Below are positions 24,600 to 37,103 of a stretch of 64,000 bases of DNA, piece after piece. Positions within the stretch are counted from its first letter, which is position 1; each line of letters starts with the position of its first letter. The translations under genes were made by a program, and so were the position numbers. Source of the DNA: Halichondria panicea (Eukaryota > Porifera > Demospongiae > Suberitida > Halichondriidae); contig NC_087387.1 in NCBI RefSeq assembly GCF_963675165.1, positions 5,792,990-5,856,989 on the forward strand, given 5' to 3'. The notes beneath the pieces are model-generated. The model made no database searches. It worked only from the letters and a program-made list of their open reading frames with translations, and was not told where the DNA came from.

Positions 24600-25560
24600 G
24601 TGGAGGGGGGGGGCGTAACTGGTGGTTTGTACAAAACATACCGTGTAGTGGGGTTGTTTTCGTATTTGTATTGTAGAGCATTATACGAAAATAAACTACA
24701 AAATTAATACGTTTAACGTTACTATCCTGAGCTATACAAATTACTAAAAATACGATTGGGCAGTTTATACGAAAATTTGCATTTTGGTACATTTTGCAGT
24801 CCTTAGACACTAAATATATGTATGCTCTTACTTTCGCCCTATATCGGCCAATTTTAGTATGTCCAATTAAAAACTTTACTCAGATGTACGAAATTAGATC
24901 TGTAAGTAATCTAGAGGCAGCATACCAGCAATTAAAATGTACTATCTAATTAAAAGAACTACCCACCATTTTTGACTCGTAGACATAGAGAGCTCTGAGT
25001 GCCTCGGGAGTGGGCGTAGTCATCTTAACGAGAGCCTCATCTTCCCATAGTACGCTAGCACAGAGGTTCTGTAGGTATCCCTTGGAGGAGAGGAACCTCA
25101 ACCACACACTCGGGTAGTCCAGGGCAACAATGGCATCGAGTAGCGACAAGGAGAGCATCTGGTGTGTGAGGTGGAGGGAGTGGAGTGTGTGTGGGGAGGG
25201 GTTGAGTGTGTGTGGGTGTGGATATGTGTGTGAGGTGGAGGTGGTGGAGTGTGTGCATATGAGTGTAGTATGGATTAGGAACAAATACGGTATATAGTAT
25301 TGTGATCTCGTAAGCGAAGGCAGGCTTGGAAATTTAGATTCAATAAGTTTGAAGTTATATGCGCATTGTTAATGACGTTATAATTTATTATATTAGCACA
25401 CCCCCGCCCACTCACCCTGGAGACAGCATGCCAGCTGCAAGCATTCTTAGCAACCATGTCCATGAACGACTCTCCAAAACTTGAGAGTACAGAGAGGTTC
25501 CCAGAGGAGAGAGTGTCCTCCTCCTTGTCAGTACGCCACAGACTAGCCTCTGTATGGCCA

Positions 25561-25687
25561 GGGTTATATACATGCATGATCACAATAATAGCCCCCTGGG
25601 GTTATACATGATCACGATAATAGGCCCCTGGGGTTATACATGATCACGATAATATAGACCCCCTGGGGTTATACTACACTGGGGGTT
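25561..25687. repeat. ~32-bp tandem repeat in NUP205 copy A intron
   Basis: About four units of TTATACATGATCACGATAAT plus AGGCCCCTGGGG. The orthologous intron of copy B (63359-63510) has more units with small changes, so copy number changed after duplication. Confidence 0.8.
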
Positions 25688-27410
25688 AGTGGGAATAGAA
25701 GGAGAGAGAGTACACATTTTCTCGTATACCCTATAATACCTTAGTTAAATATTTCGCAATCATGTACCTCAGAACCTGTTGCGTATTAATTTTTAATATT
25801 GCTCTAATTAAGCAACATTTTGCACCATACGAACATATATACGGTATATGCATAGACCCAGTGCATGCACTCACGTTTCCCCTGCCTCTCTTTCTGTCTC
25901 TTAGTGAGCACGAGGTAATACAGCAGTGCTCCGCTGAGATAGGCTCGGGCCTTCTGATTGGACGATGGAGATCGGAGGAGGTTGTCCACCAGCCCCTTGA
26001 GAATGGCGTGCAGGGGACCCACGTACAGGGAGGAGAGGCCATCACTACCATCTGCTGGAGGGATACAGGGGGAGGCTGGGGTTATTAAATGAAGTGTGCA
26101 GCACACAATGCAGTATAAAGATCGAGGGAGTGTGCGATGAAATCGTGAACACCTAAGTATATAATTATTTTTATACCAATATAATTTATGCTGATTTGGC
26201 TCATTTGCAAAAGGTTTTTCACTCGCAAAACCTTAATTTGTATTATAATACAGCACCCTCACAAATTTGTAGATAAGTTCAAGTATAAGGCCTTTGGGGC
26301 GCCCATGTTTTTGACGGTCTAGTATGTATGTTCTTATAGACTGTATACAAGCAGTCAATTTTAAGCATCAAGACGTATACAGAGAGCACCCCCCTTACCG
26401 TCTTGGTTCTCAGTGGGTGTGGCCAGTGTCTGACGGAGGTGAGAGAGGAGCATGAGGACCACCCCCTGTACAGAGGAGGTCAGCTCGGAGGAGTCGCTAC
26501 CAGACACCTGTAGTAGTAGTACAGTACGTGCAGTAGTGGTAAGGTGTTTAGTAATAATTAATTTATTATGCCTATATAAAAATGATAAGGAACGCAATTC
26601 TGTTACGGTCTGTGTACGGACTTTCCTCGAAGAGAGAATTTGAGAGTTTAACAAAAACAAATGTCATTAATGCTATGGATCAAAAAGACACTTTGTATGG
26701 AGAATACATACATTTTTATAGCTGTATACTAGTCATACAATGTACTGAAAAGAAACTCGAGTGCAACTGACATATTGAAACGCACGACCTCACCTTCAAT
26801 AGCAGGTCTTGTATAAGCTCGAAGAGAACTGCCACTTTGACCTCACTCTTGACCCCCACCTGACCCAGACTATGCAGCGCCACTTCCACCAACTGTCTCC
26901 AGCTTTCAAACAACTCGCTATTGCCATGGTTACAATCAAACACCCTGTTCCTCATCACTACCACTACCAGAATCTCGTGAATCTCCTGTAGACAGAACGC
27001 AACTATTGAGCAACAATTAATGTTTCATGGACAGTCATATTACACAGTTTTGTGATAAATTATATTGCAATTACAATACAAAAATGTCCCGTTTTCGTTC
27101 TATCTATGCAACACATTTCGCCCAAAACAAATAATTATTATTATGAAAGTATAAACTCATTGGTTTTGTGTACATAGAATTTGCATGAGACCACACCCAC
27201 CTCTAGAACGCTCTGTCTCTGACCAGCTGCCCCTGTTCCCTGTAACATGTTGAGCTCCATCATGAGGAGACGATGGAGTGCCTTCACGTCCGTGTACCCA
27301 CCCCCACTCACTCCTCCTGTGAGCGTGTGTGTGAGCGTGCGTGTGTAGGTGATTGTGTGCGTGTGTGCGTGTGTGGGTGTATCTTCGAAGATAACAACAA
27401 AACAAAAAAT

Positions 27411-27492
27411 CGACAAGGATGGGATTCGAACCCACGCGTGCAGAGCACAATGGATTAGCAGTCCATCGCCTTAACCACTCGGCCACCTCGTC
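27411..27492 (-). tRNA. tRNA-Ser (anticodon GCT), canonical copy
   Basis: Same 82-nt tRNA as at 16987 and 59474, but with a standard T-loop (GGTTCGAATCC), hence an intact B box. The acceptor stem GACGAGG/CCTTGTC has one G-T pair. Followed by T6. The 5' end is only a few bases from a GTGAGA sequence that could be the splice donor of the preceding NUP205 exon. Confidence 0.93.
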
Positions 27493-27926
27493 TCACATAC
27501 ATGACACATAAATCTTCACCTTAGCTTCACATGACTTGATCGCTTCTTCCATAGCCGATTGGTCGAAAAATTGCAGGTCAAAAATGGGTGTGTCTTTCTC
27601 CGAGAAATCCACGCTATCCAAAAGTAAGAGAATCTTCCGTTTCTTTTCGTGAAGAAAATTGAAATCCGAACTTTGTTCGCCATAGTCTGTTGTGTGATCT
27701 ATTTCTGCATTCTCATTGGTCGGTTCGTTCAGGAGAAGGTTGACAATCCTCTGTGCGTGTGAACGTTGGTGATTGAGAGTGGTCATGCGTAGCTCTACGG
27801 CCAGCGTCTTGATAAGCCACGCCTCCTCATGCAACACAGCCACCTGCTGAGAGTTTAACACACCCTCGTCATCTGAGGAGAGAGAAATAAGTCAATTCAG
27901 TAAGTAAACTATGAACCAAAGAATTA

Positions 27927-28135
27927 CCGTATAGCGTGTAATTTTCGTGGGGGCAAAATATTCGTGGTTTTTGTGGTTGGAGGTCTGACCACGAATATTT
28001 TACCCACGAATGAAGCGACCTTGCCTACCTTTACCTGCAGTAGTGCAAGCTCCGACCACGAAAATATTACCCACGAAATGTCTCAATATTGCGAACCACG
28101 AATATTTTGTCCTCCGAAAATAAACTGCTATACGG
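27927..28135. mobile_element. TA-flanked MITE (CCGTATAGC ends)
   Basis: Inverted ends CCGTATAGCGTGTAATTTTC and its near complement (…GAAAATAAACTGCTATACGG) flanked by TA. The interior has inverted copies of ACCACGAATATTTT. Lies in a NUP205 copy A intron. Confidence 0.7.
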
Positions 28136-31100
28136 TATGTAGGAGGATAAAATGTGTTGCTAGCCAATGAAAGAGAAGATCTGAATCAGTTAGATCGTGA
28201 ATGTGTATTTGGTCATTTATAAGTCCCAAACATAGTACAATTTGCCAACATCTGAGAATTCAGAGAACTATACCGTATTACTAAACAAAATGTTTTGCGA
28301 ACATTAAACATAATAATTATAATTGATGCAAACGTTATGATTGCAAAGACCTATACCGATACTCGTATGTCATCACCTGTGTAATTTCATCGACTGACTT
28401 ACTCTCGTCCTGAAGTATGGAAACGTTTAGAGGTAACTTTGAGAGCTGACTCGAGAAAAACTCGTGGTTGCTACGGAGATAGCGGAGGGTGGGTGTGGAG
28501 AGATGACGACTGACACACAGCTGGTATATAACTTTGTAGCAAAGCTCGGCCAGTTTTGGATTGGAGTAATGACAACCAGAGTCTTGTCCGTGTTCCAGGA
28601 GGGACAGAATGGAATGCAGACACGTACGAGGAGCACCCATCACACCTGCACACAGGGAGAAAATACAACATATAGTCACAGCACATAGCTTAAAAATAAT
28701 ATTGCTGCAATTTCAGCTTAACGAAAAATAACCTGCAGTTTTTAGTAGCCATCCATATAATGCAGCTTAAAGTTACTTCGTCAGTACTATAATAATTATG
28801 AACTAACCAGGGTCCTGTAGGTTGGTATCAGACACACTCTTCTCAGAGCTCGTCTCATATCCTAGCAACAGATGTGTGATGTTTGGAGGGGGGTGGTCCA
28901 CACAGAGTGAGAGCAGTGTGAGTATACCCAGCTTGACTGCCTGATGTACACCCGCCACACTCGAGAGGGGGTCCCCTACACACACAGGGGGGGGAGGGGG
29001 GTAATTGATACATACAACGTCGACAGTCCTGCAAATCTGGTTTTTATGGGCGTGTTTTGAACAATACTGGGTCTATATACATTCTAAATAAGTTAGCACT
29101 ATCAATTTAACAAGTTGTATATGGTAGGTGTGCAAACAGTTCCAAAGACAACAGCTCACCTTCTGTTGGTAGTTGACCTTCGACCTCCATCTCTAATTGC
29201 TCCACAAATCCCTGTAAGATCTCCGAGCACACATCCTGAGGAACATTTAAGAATCATAATTATACTGAATAACAAAGCTTAAAAAAGGCACTATTACTAA
29301 TAGCATAATTATTTCTAACAACCTTGTCACTAAGGATGTGATTGACAGTCTGTGAGCCGGACAAGTGTGACTGACACACCCAGGTTAGTATCTGCACTGC
29401 TGTGAGGGAGAGCTCTGGACTGCACTCTGTCAGTGTGGCGTATCTGGAGAGGGTGTGGTAGGGGACTAACCAACCATATATAGAGGGTGTGGTAGGGGAC
29501 TTATATAGAGGGTGTGGTAGGGGACTAATCAATCATGGGAGGATATACGAAACGTTTAGGTGTTACTCTGTTCATTTAATTCTACGTACTAACATAATGG
29601 CCGGGTATAGTTTCATTATAGTGAGCAACCAATTGTAAGTAAAACCCCTCTTGAAATCTGAACTCTGAACTTCTACGTTGCATGTCTTACCTGGCAATAG
29701 TTACGATGAAGTCAGCCTTGCCAGTACGAGAGTTGATGCTGCCTAGCAACTCATTCAGAGGGCTTGTGATGATACCATGGTCATGGGTCTATGGGAGGGG
29801 GGGGGGGGGGGCAGAACACACAATTACATAAACTTGCTATAAAAACAACAGATGTGGGTCAGTACAAACCAACTCTTTGGCATCTACAGGCCATATAAAA
29901 GATGTTTATGCTGAATTGAAAAAGTTGGGCACATTACTGCATGCAACTGCTAATAGTGTGCTTACATTCCTCAGTTGATCCAGGAAGGATGACTCTTTGC
30001 TGAACGCAGTCTCCAGCATCTTGAGACAGAGGAGCGCCGTGTGTGCCAGTGCCTCAGAGGATGTGGTACCAGGGTCAGACAGATGGAGGTAGGCAGTGTC
30101 TATCACTGAGCGGATCTAAGGGGACGTAGTCAATGTACGTATCATAGACAACTTAAACAAAAAAAACTGGACTATAGGAACGAAAATTCAACAAAATTGT
30201 ACTTCACCTCATTTATACAACATTAATTTTATGCAAGTCCTCCTGAAAACTGGCACGGAAATTGTTTCATAACCAAAAAATTAGATTATCACACCTTTCT
30301 GAGTAGCTTAGAGTCGTTGAGCATGTGCAGTAGGAGGGTGTGTCCTGGTTGCTTAGGAACCATGGCCCCGCCCATCTCCGGAGTGTCATAGTACTGGTTC
30401 ACAAAATCCTCAGGTGAGACTTCGTACGAGAGGAGCAGCTTGTGCAGTATCTCCAGCGCCAGACTAGCCACCTGCCACTGTGTGTGTGTGTGTGTGTGTG
30501 GTGTGTGGGTGGTGTGGTGTGGGTGTGCATGGTGTAGGTCGTGTAGTTGAAAACAGCTACAGAAACAAACCCCAACGTTACACAATGCAATGTACAGCTC
30601 TTGCGCAAGTACACTAATATAAACTACTGTATAATTATAGTTCGATGGTGCAAACTTTCGAGGAAAGACCGTTACAAAGGTTTTCGCGGAATAGCAGCCT
30701 TTTTGCAGGATGCATGCATGCATGCGATATTAATCATGTGCTTAATCAGCGAAAACTACAAACATTTACACCCTCGAACTATACCCGCTAATAATGCATA
30801 CCTTCTCCTCTGCATTGCGATAGCCACGAGAGTCAAACTTCAGGAACATGTTATCACGCACGAACTCTAGGTAGGGGTCAAACCCTGGTACCCTGTGCCC
30901 CGTCCCCAGACCAGGAGGGGGAGGCACATCAATCAGTGCGTTGAGGAGGGACAGAAATGCTCTAGTGAGACAGTACTCTTCAATCTGAGACTCAAGCTCG
31001 TCTAGTTCAACCTGAGTGTGTGTGTGTGTGTGGGGGGGGGGGTATGATTTTGAGTAGAAACAAGCAAGTGATTATCTATAAGAATGTTTAAGCTTCTCAT

Positions 31101-33553
31101 CCTTGAAAGTCTAGACATGCATGCCCCAAGCTCTATATCAATTAAGCTGGAATTACACAAACGAATGAAGTCATCCAAAATAAATTGTCACAGATATTTG
31201 TACTTGAAGGTCATACCTGAATACCACCGTCTTGGTTGCCATGGTGACCAAAAGCTCGTGAGTCGTGCGTTGGCACCTTAGAGTGACTTGTCGTGAGTAT
31301 CTGAACAAAATATTAATTTCATAAAGTAATTTTATACCTTCTCTACAATAATTATGTAGAAACTTTCAGGGATTATATTATTTTATGAACAGAGTTCGGC
31401 TGTAGTTTGACCTCTAACCTGCGCGACCTCTAGGGTATGCCACATGGAGGCGGCAATTTCTGGAGTGCGGGCAAACACAGCCAGTGTCTCTAATACGTCT
31501 GCCTTCAGTTCTCGTGGTACAGGGCAACCGACCAATCCGAATAGAGACGCTACCGGTAACCATGACTGGTTCTCGTACATGACAATACGAGCATTTTCGT
31601 CCTGTGTGTGTGTGTGAGGTGTGAGTATGTGTGGGGTGTGAGTATGTGTGGGGTGTGAGTATGTGTGGGGTGTGAGTGTGTGTGAGTGTGTGTGAGTGTG
31701 TGTGTGAGCGTGCGCGTGCATGTGTGCCTGTGTGGGTGGTTCTGTATTAAAAGCTCAACAGATGCAGATGACCTACAATAGGTGGCCTGGTATGACCTCT
31801 AAACTGTTGGTGAAAGTAACTGTAAGGTTGCTAGACAACCACACTCTACACTCGCAATGTGATGCACTGAAAGCACACACAGTACGTGCTAACACAAACA
31901 CTACTGCTTCCTTTACATGAGTTAATTGTCAAGTCACAGCCGCACAAAACAGTGATTAAACAGTTGACTTTAAAATGTATGCAGTGTCAATAGGCCAAAA
32001 TGATAAGCTGTGATGTGAGTCATGGTGGGTATTTTCAATTAACACAAAAATTTGCCTCTTACAATATTATGTGGTACACTATAAGGCCTAAGATATGGTT
32101 AGTGCAACCACCAACCAGTGATGTCATGTGACACCATGGATAATAATTATTCGTAATTGATTGCAGCATTTATAATTCCCTTACATATTTTTCAATAATC
32201 CTTATGAGAGAGAGCACCCCCCTGAGGCCGTCCAGCTCCAAAGGGGTTATCGGTGACCCAGTGGGTGTGGCCCTGGACCCACCCTCTTTCTTGAGCTCCA
32301 GGTAGTACTGCTTGAGAGAGAGGAAGAAATGCTCCAATGAAATAGCAGCGCTAGCACCACCACCCCCTGTGGAGGCAGGAAAAAAGGACAAGATGAACAA
32401 ATCATTAGTCCCAAGAACGAAATCATAGCTGCTTACAGTTTTTTTAGCGGTTTCATTTTCAGCTTTCTGATAAGCCTAACAATGTTGTGCAAACAGATTA
32501 AAGATTAATTCTGATACAGAGAATTGATGCACTATAACTAATGTACTGTACCAGGAGTCTTGACTGTACACATAAAACCGTAAGAGTAATTCTATGATGA
32601 CGTAATTCATACGTATAATGAACTATGTAATGCACTAAGAATTAAGTGAAGCTGAATAAAAACAAAGTTGTAATTGTATGACACAAGTACACATCCCCTC
32701 CCTCGTACCTAGGCTGGGGCTGTTTGCCTTGAGGTAGTTGAATGTGTGGTGGGCGGAGTGGGTGGAGCTAGCCAGCCCCACTAGCATGTGCATGAGTGCC
32801 GGGAAGAGGGGGGCGGGCAGGAGGTCCGAACATGTACTGATGAACTTGTATACAGACTGATCTGACGCTGGGGGACTCTGTGTGGAGTGTGTGTGTGTGT
32901 GTGTGCGTGTGGGTCGAGTGTGTGTGGAGGGGGGGGGGTGAATATGGTATAGATAAATCTTGTGAAAGCAGATAAAAGGCGTACTAATAATAACTCACTC
33001 GATGCATGGGTATTTTGTACAAGTACTTGAATGTGCATGGTAGTATGCATGTCGCTGTGCATGAAAGCATGACACGTGTATTTTGGTATGGAACCGAGAC
33101 ATGAAATCACTTATTTTCACACTTTGCAAAAACACGCATTAAGCATAGCATATTATATTATAGCCAGCCTCGCAGGACTGACTATCCTAATAATTTACAC
33201 ACACGATACCGCATGCTGTGTAAGCAGTGAAAGTGATACACAAGCTATTAGTAGTAGTGTGCTCACCTGTGATGTAGTCCGGGTGTTTGGTGGGTGTGGT
33301 CAGTGGTGGGGGACCAGAACTCCAGGGACAGCTGGAGGTCATGGGGGTCATGAGAGTAGATATCACCAACCTGGGTATGCGTGCATGGGTGGAAACAAAA
33401 ACTGTTAGTGATACTGAAAGATAACACACAGGTTTAGTTTACGTAATGTACATAACTACTGACTAAGGTATACTGCAACATGTAAGAACACATGCTTATA
33501 ATTGTATTACACGTAAAATTTTTCTGAAAGGAATGTGCATGTATAGAGCTAGG

Positions 33554-34743
33554 ATGAATCTGCCACTACTATTTTGTGTTCTACTGTTGAGTGTAAACAG
33601 AGGACAGTGCAACCACTTAAACAGTGAGTTATTTATTTAGTACAACAGATAAATAATAGTCTATATAATAGTTAGCAAACAACTACCCTACTCTACCCTA
33701 CATGCATGCAGATACTTGCGGTGGAGGTCCTGATATTGGTAACATTAGACTGGTGAAACCAAGACACACCTTAAATGATGGTGCTGTACAAATCTGTAAT
33801 CAGTTCATGTATAGGAACTACCAACAACTTGCTTGGTGTTACTTGAACAGTACAGAGAGTTGGAACATGGCTGCTGCTAGAGTAGCATGCAGGCAACTGG
33901 GACTACCACACTCAGGTATGCTATACATCAACTCATACGTGTGACAATTTTGTTAAACTGATTCACGTAATTATTATTCTGCAGCTCCCACAGTAACTAT
34001 GATTACACTACAGCCATTGGTACAGGAGAATGTAGTTATTGGACCAGTGACTTGTAATGGGACAGAAGATCAACTACGCGATTGCTTGAGGGGCCAGTAT
34101 AATATCAGCCTTACATATTCAGCAATGGTTGCTGGATTGAGTTGCAGTATGTTCATATACTCATGCAGTAAAATAATGTTAACTGAGTTCTCATTTCGTC
34201 AGGCACAAACAGCAGCACAGAAAACGGCAGCACAGAAAACAGCAGCACAAAAAACGACAGCACGGAAAACAGCAGCACAGAAAACAGCAGCACGGAAAAC
34301 AGTATCAGCACCGGTGTTTTGGGAGCCATCACTGGGATCCTGGTGGTTGCTCTGGTAGCCGTGGTTACAGCATGGATAATTAGTTGTGTATACACAAAAA
34401 GGTTTGTTTATATAATGTAAGATCACATGATATATATGATTACTGTAGGACACGCAGCCACGCCCCCAAACCATCGACTAACTCGGCTGCCCCAATATTA
34501 ACCAACCCAGTATATGGTGTGGGCCCAGGGACTCAAGAGGTGACCAACAACACCTCTGTTGGTCACACATATGAGCAAATTGATGACGCTGGGAATAGAT
34601 ATGATATCATCAGAAACAGAACTGATCCTGTAACAAATGGAGAACATACGTACAATGTACTACACCACCCTGGGAGGTCAGGTGATAGTCACATGACTGA
34701 GGCAAACACCACCACCCCCCAGGATTATGAGGTTCCAACATAA
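33554..34743 (+). CDS. S1: single-SRCR receptor with ITAM tail, intact
   Basis: Exons 33554-33623, 33712-33915, 33985-34146, 34203-34401 and 34449-34743 give 309 residues. Order: signal peptide (1-~19, MNLPLLFCVLLLSVNRGQC), one SRCR-like domain over exons 2-3 (GAVQIC, ARVACRQLGL, VTCNGTEDQLRDC, VAGLSC), a stalk of STENS repeats with many N-glycosylation sequons (~146-183), a TM segment (~184-209, ITGILVVALVAVVTAW) and a ~100-residue tail. The tail has NPVY, then YEQIDDAGNRYDII (Tyr ~253 and ~263), an exact YxxI-x6-YxxI ITAM, then TYNVL and DYEVP. Ectodomain introns are phase 1; the TM-tail intron is phase 2. Likely a cell-surface recognition receptor that is endocytosed through NPxY and signals through tandem-SH2 kinases (inference). 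It starts 183 bp from truncated NUP205 copy A, divergently. Confidence 0.85.
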
Positions 34744-34963
34744 AACAATGAGGAACAGTTGAAACAAGTGCTGAACACAATTACTATATCAATGAAAACA
34801 TCCATGCAAATAATGTTAAAACAATTTTGCAGTATTGGTGATACTTTCAAGTCTGTATAGTTTCTACGTACACAATAATTAACTTATAATAATTATAGCT
34901 ACAATATCACACATAATCAGATTACACAGAAACTCTTGCTGGGATTAAGGTACGAGTATAGGT

Positions 34964-35487
34964 ATGAATCTGCTGCTAGTACTCTGTGTTCTACTACTGA
35001 GTATAGACAAGGGACACTCCAGTAAGTTCAAGTGCAGTCTAACTAGCTATAATGGCTCTACATAATTATTATGCAGATAGCTGCTGTGGAGGTGGTGATG
35101 TTGGGAATATTAGACTGGCAGAACCTACAAATGATGGCGCAGTACAAACTTGCAATCGGTTCATGTGGCATGACATTTCTTGGAATTTTGTTTTGAATAC
35201 TGCTGATACATGGAACATCACTGCATGCTGCTAAAGTAGCATGCAAACAGTTGGGACTACCACACATTCAGGGACTCCTCAAGTGACCAACAACACCTCT
35301 GTTGGTCCCACATAATTATGAGCAAATTGATGAAGCTGGGAATAGATATGATGTCATCAAAAACAGTACTGATCCTGTAACAAATGGAGATCATACGTCT
35401 CATGTACTACACCACACTGGGAGGTCAGGTGATAGTCACATGACTACCACACCCCAGGATTACGAGGTTCCTACGTCAAACAATTGA
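34964..35487 (+). pseudogene. S2: collapsed SRCR receptor, ITAM tail fused to exon 2
   Basis: Exon 1 (34964-35021) encodes the family signal peptide (MNLLLVLCVLLLSIDKG). The SRCR half-domain exon then carries a 4-base insertion (ACTGCATGCTGCTAAAG) that brings a stop. Sequence passes directly from the SRCR exon end (CTACCACACATTCAG) into the tail coding region (ACTCCTCAAGTGACC), so exon 3, the TM exon and their introns are deleted. The tail still shows YEQIDEAGNRYDVI but contains a TAA from a small insertion. Closest to S1 in its tail. Confidence 0.8.
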
Positions 35488-35691
35488 AGCTGTTTATAAT
35501 ACACTTCAACACAATTTAAAGAGCAAACTTTCCATGCAGATTGGTGATACTTTCAATACACTATAAACTGTTATTTTGACATAACTATATAAACACACAT
35601 GTATAATCATAAAGTTTCTAGGATAGTACCAGGAGTACATGAATATTCATGTACTCCTGATAGTACGTATACAATTAAAGCTATATGTAAG

Positions 35692-36784
35692 ATGAACCTG
35701 TCACTAGTACTCTGTGTTCTACTATTGAGTATAGACAAGGGACAGTGCAACCACTTAAACAGTGAGTTATTAAATAAGGACTAACAAGCAAAATAATGAC
35801 TACCCTACACACGTACACATGCAAGCAGATAGCTGCGTTGGACATCCTGATATTGGTAACATTAGACTGGTGGAACCAAGGCATACCTTAAATGATGGTA
35901 CTGTACAAATCTGTAACCTACCTGTTCATGTATAGGAACAAACTACAACTTGCTTGGTGTTACTTGAACAGTACAGAAAGTTGGAACACGACTGCTGCTA
36001 AAGTAGCATGCAGGCAACTGGAACTACCACACTCAGGTAAGCAACAAAATTAATATACATTAATCAAAATTACATAACGATTTTGCAGCTCCCACAGTAA
36101 CCACGATTACACTACAGCCATTGGTACAGGAGAATGTAGTTATTGGACCAGTTTCTTGTAATGGGACAGAAGATCAACTACGCGATTGCTTGAGGGGCCG
36201 GTATAATATCAGCATTACAAGTTCAGCAATGGTTGCTGGATTGAATTGCAGTACGTTGATATTCACATTAATATTGACATTGTTGTACACTTTCAGTCAA
36301 CGAGGTAACTGCTACTAATGAGACATTGCCAGTCATGAGTACTAGTGGGGCATCAGGAGCACTCATTGGTCTATTAGCAGCTGCTCTAGTGGTGGTTGTC
36401 ACTGGATGGATTGTGTCGTGTGTTTACTTACAGAGGAAAATAAACAAGTAAGCCATAGAGCAAACTATGTGCAATTAAGAAATAATAGAAATAATATAAC
36501 ATTACAGGCAAGGCAGTGACCACACCCACAGTACACCACCCTCTATCAACAATCCAGACCTTCAACACAATCCAGCATACACCCACACAACAGCTGTCTC
36601 TACAAGTGACCCCACCCTCCAACATAATCCAGTATATGATTGGTCGACCACTGCCCCACACACCACGAACATGGAACCATCCTACGAGGTGGTCAGTGGT
36701 GGTGAGGGGGTGGGGCACAGCTATGATGTCATCAGTCCAACAAGTGCTCGTAATACAAGCAATGAAAGAGGATCACATGACTAA
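35692..36784 (+). pseudogene. S3: single-SRCR receptor with frameshift in exon 2
   Basis: Exons 35692-35761, 35829-36036, 36089-36250, 36297-36447 and 36508-36784 line up with intact S10, but exon 2 is 4 bases longer (TGTAACCTACCTGTTCATG in place of TGTAACCAGTTCATG), giving an early stop. The rest is intact: SRCR second half, TM exon (GALIGLLAAALVVVVTGWIV) and tail with HNPAY, HNPVYDW and YEVVSGGEGVGHSYDVI (YxxV-x9-YxxI). The frameshift could be an assembly error; otherwise a young pseudogene. Forms a tandem unit with S4 that is repeated as S5+S6. Confidence 0.75.
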
Positions 36785-37103
36785 GCTTCAGAGGAGGATG
36801 TATTGAACTAAGAGGACTAAAGAGGGGTGATACATTATCAGTGAATTACAATAATGTACTTATGACCACTCTACATAATTGTAGAAACGATTCTATATAG
36901 TATTGCACTAGACTAGACCTGAATTTATTCCATTATACAATTAAACGTATTCTCTGGAATGTAACTGACAACGATTGGGATCGCTAGAACAATTAGATCA
37001 TCATAATTATGATAGATAAACGTAGCACTAATTGATAACTTTTGGTTTCGTTGTGACTATAAGTGAGTTCTATCTACAAAGAGATAGCACTAGGTGATCA
37101 GAT

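Larger units (their letters stand above)
15167..33370 (-). pseudogene. NUP205: NUP205 copy A: 5'-truncated, one internal exon missing
   Basis: Twenty-eight exons are recognised, 5' to 3': 33370-33267, 32875-32709, 32366-32185, 31601-31419, 31300-31217, 31011-30802, 30471-30295, 30115-29966, 29788-29691, 29443-29323, 29235-29160, 28975-28808, 28645-28403, 27872-27520, 27316-27201, 26985-26794, 26507-26399, 26051-25875, 25549-25416, 25158-24967, 18222-18093, 17697-17597, 17297-17144, 16889-16648, 16431-16314, 15984-15859, 15776-15628, 15268-15167. NUP205 landmarks include RTPEIAASMWHTLE, CLTRAF…PGFDPYLEFVRD, NLQDPGVMGAPRTCLHSIL, KLAELCYKVIYQLC, LNHQRSHAQR, LYVYESKM, LLWRHLQYYL and FVQALVRRVR. 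NUP205 is an inner-ring scaffold nucleoporin that partners NUP93. About 450 N-terminal residues have no exons here: the first exon starts behind an acceptor, 183 bp from receptor gene S1. A 91-codon exon present in copy B is also absent, and the 27872/27316 junction has a phase conflict. It ends tail-to-tail with ARID2. It may still be transcribed. Confidence 0.85.

Noticed and set aside
32709-32877. Apparent frameshift in a NUP205 copy A exon (VPQRQ-like start in one frame, SVYKF in another)
   Set aside because: Using the AG two bases further on (CACACAGAG|TCC) restores the phase 2 join and a single open frame, so no lesion is needed.
34153-34474. Minus-strand frames with AAVF/VLLFS repeats opposite S1
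   Set aside because: Antisense shadow of the STENS-coding repeat of S1.
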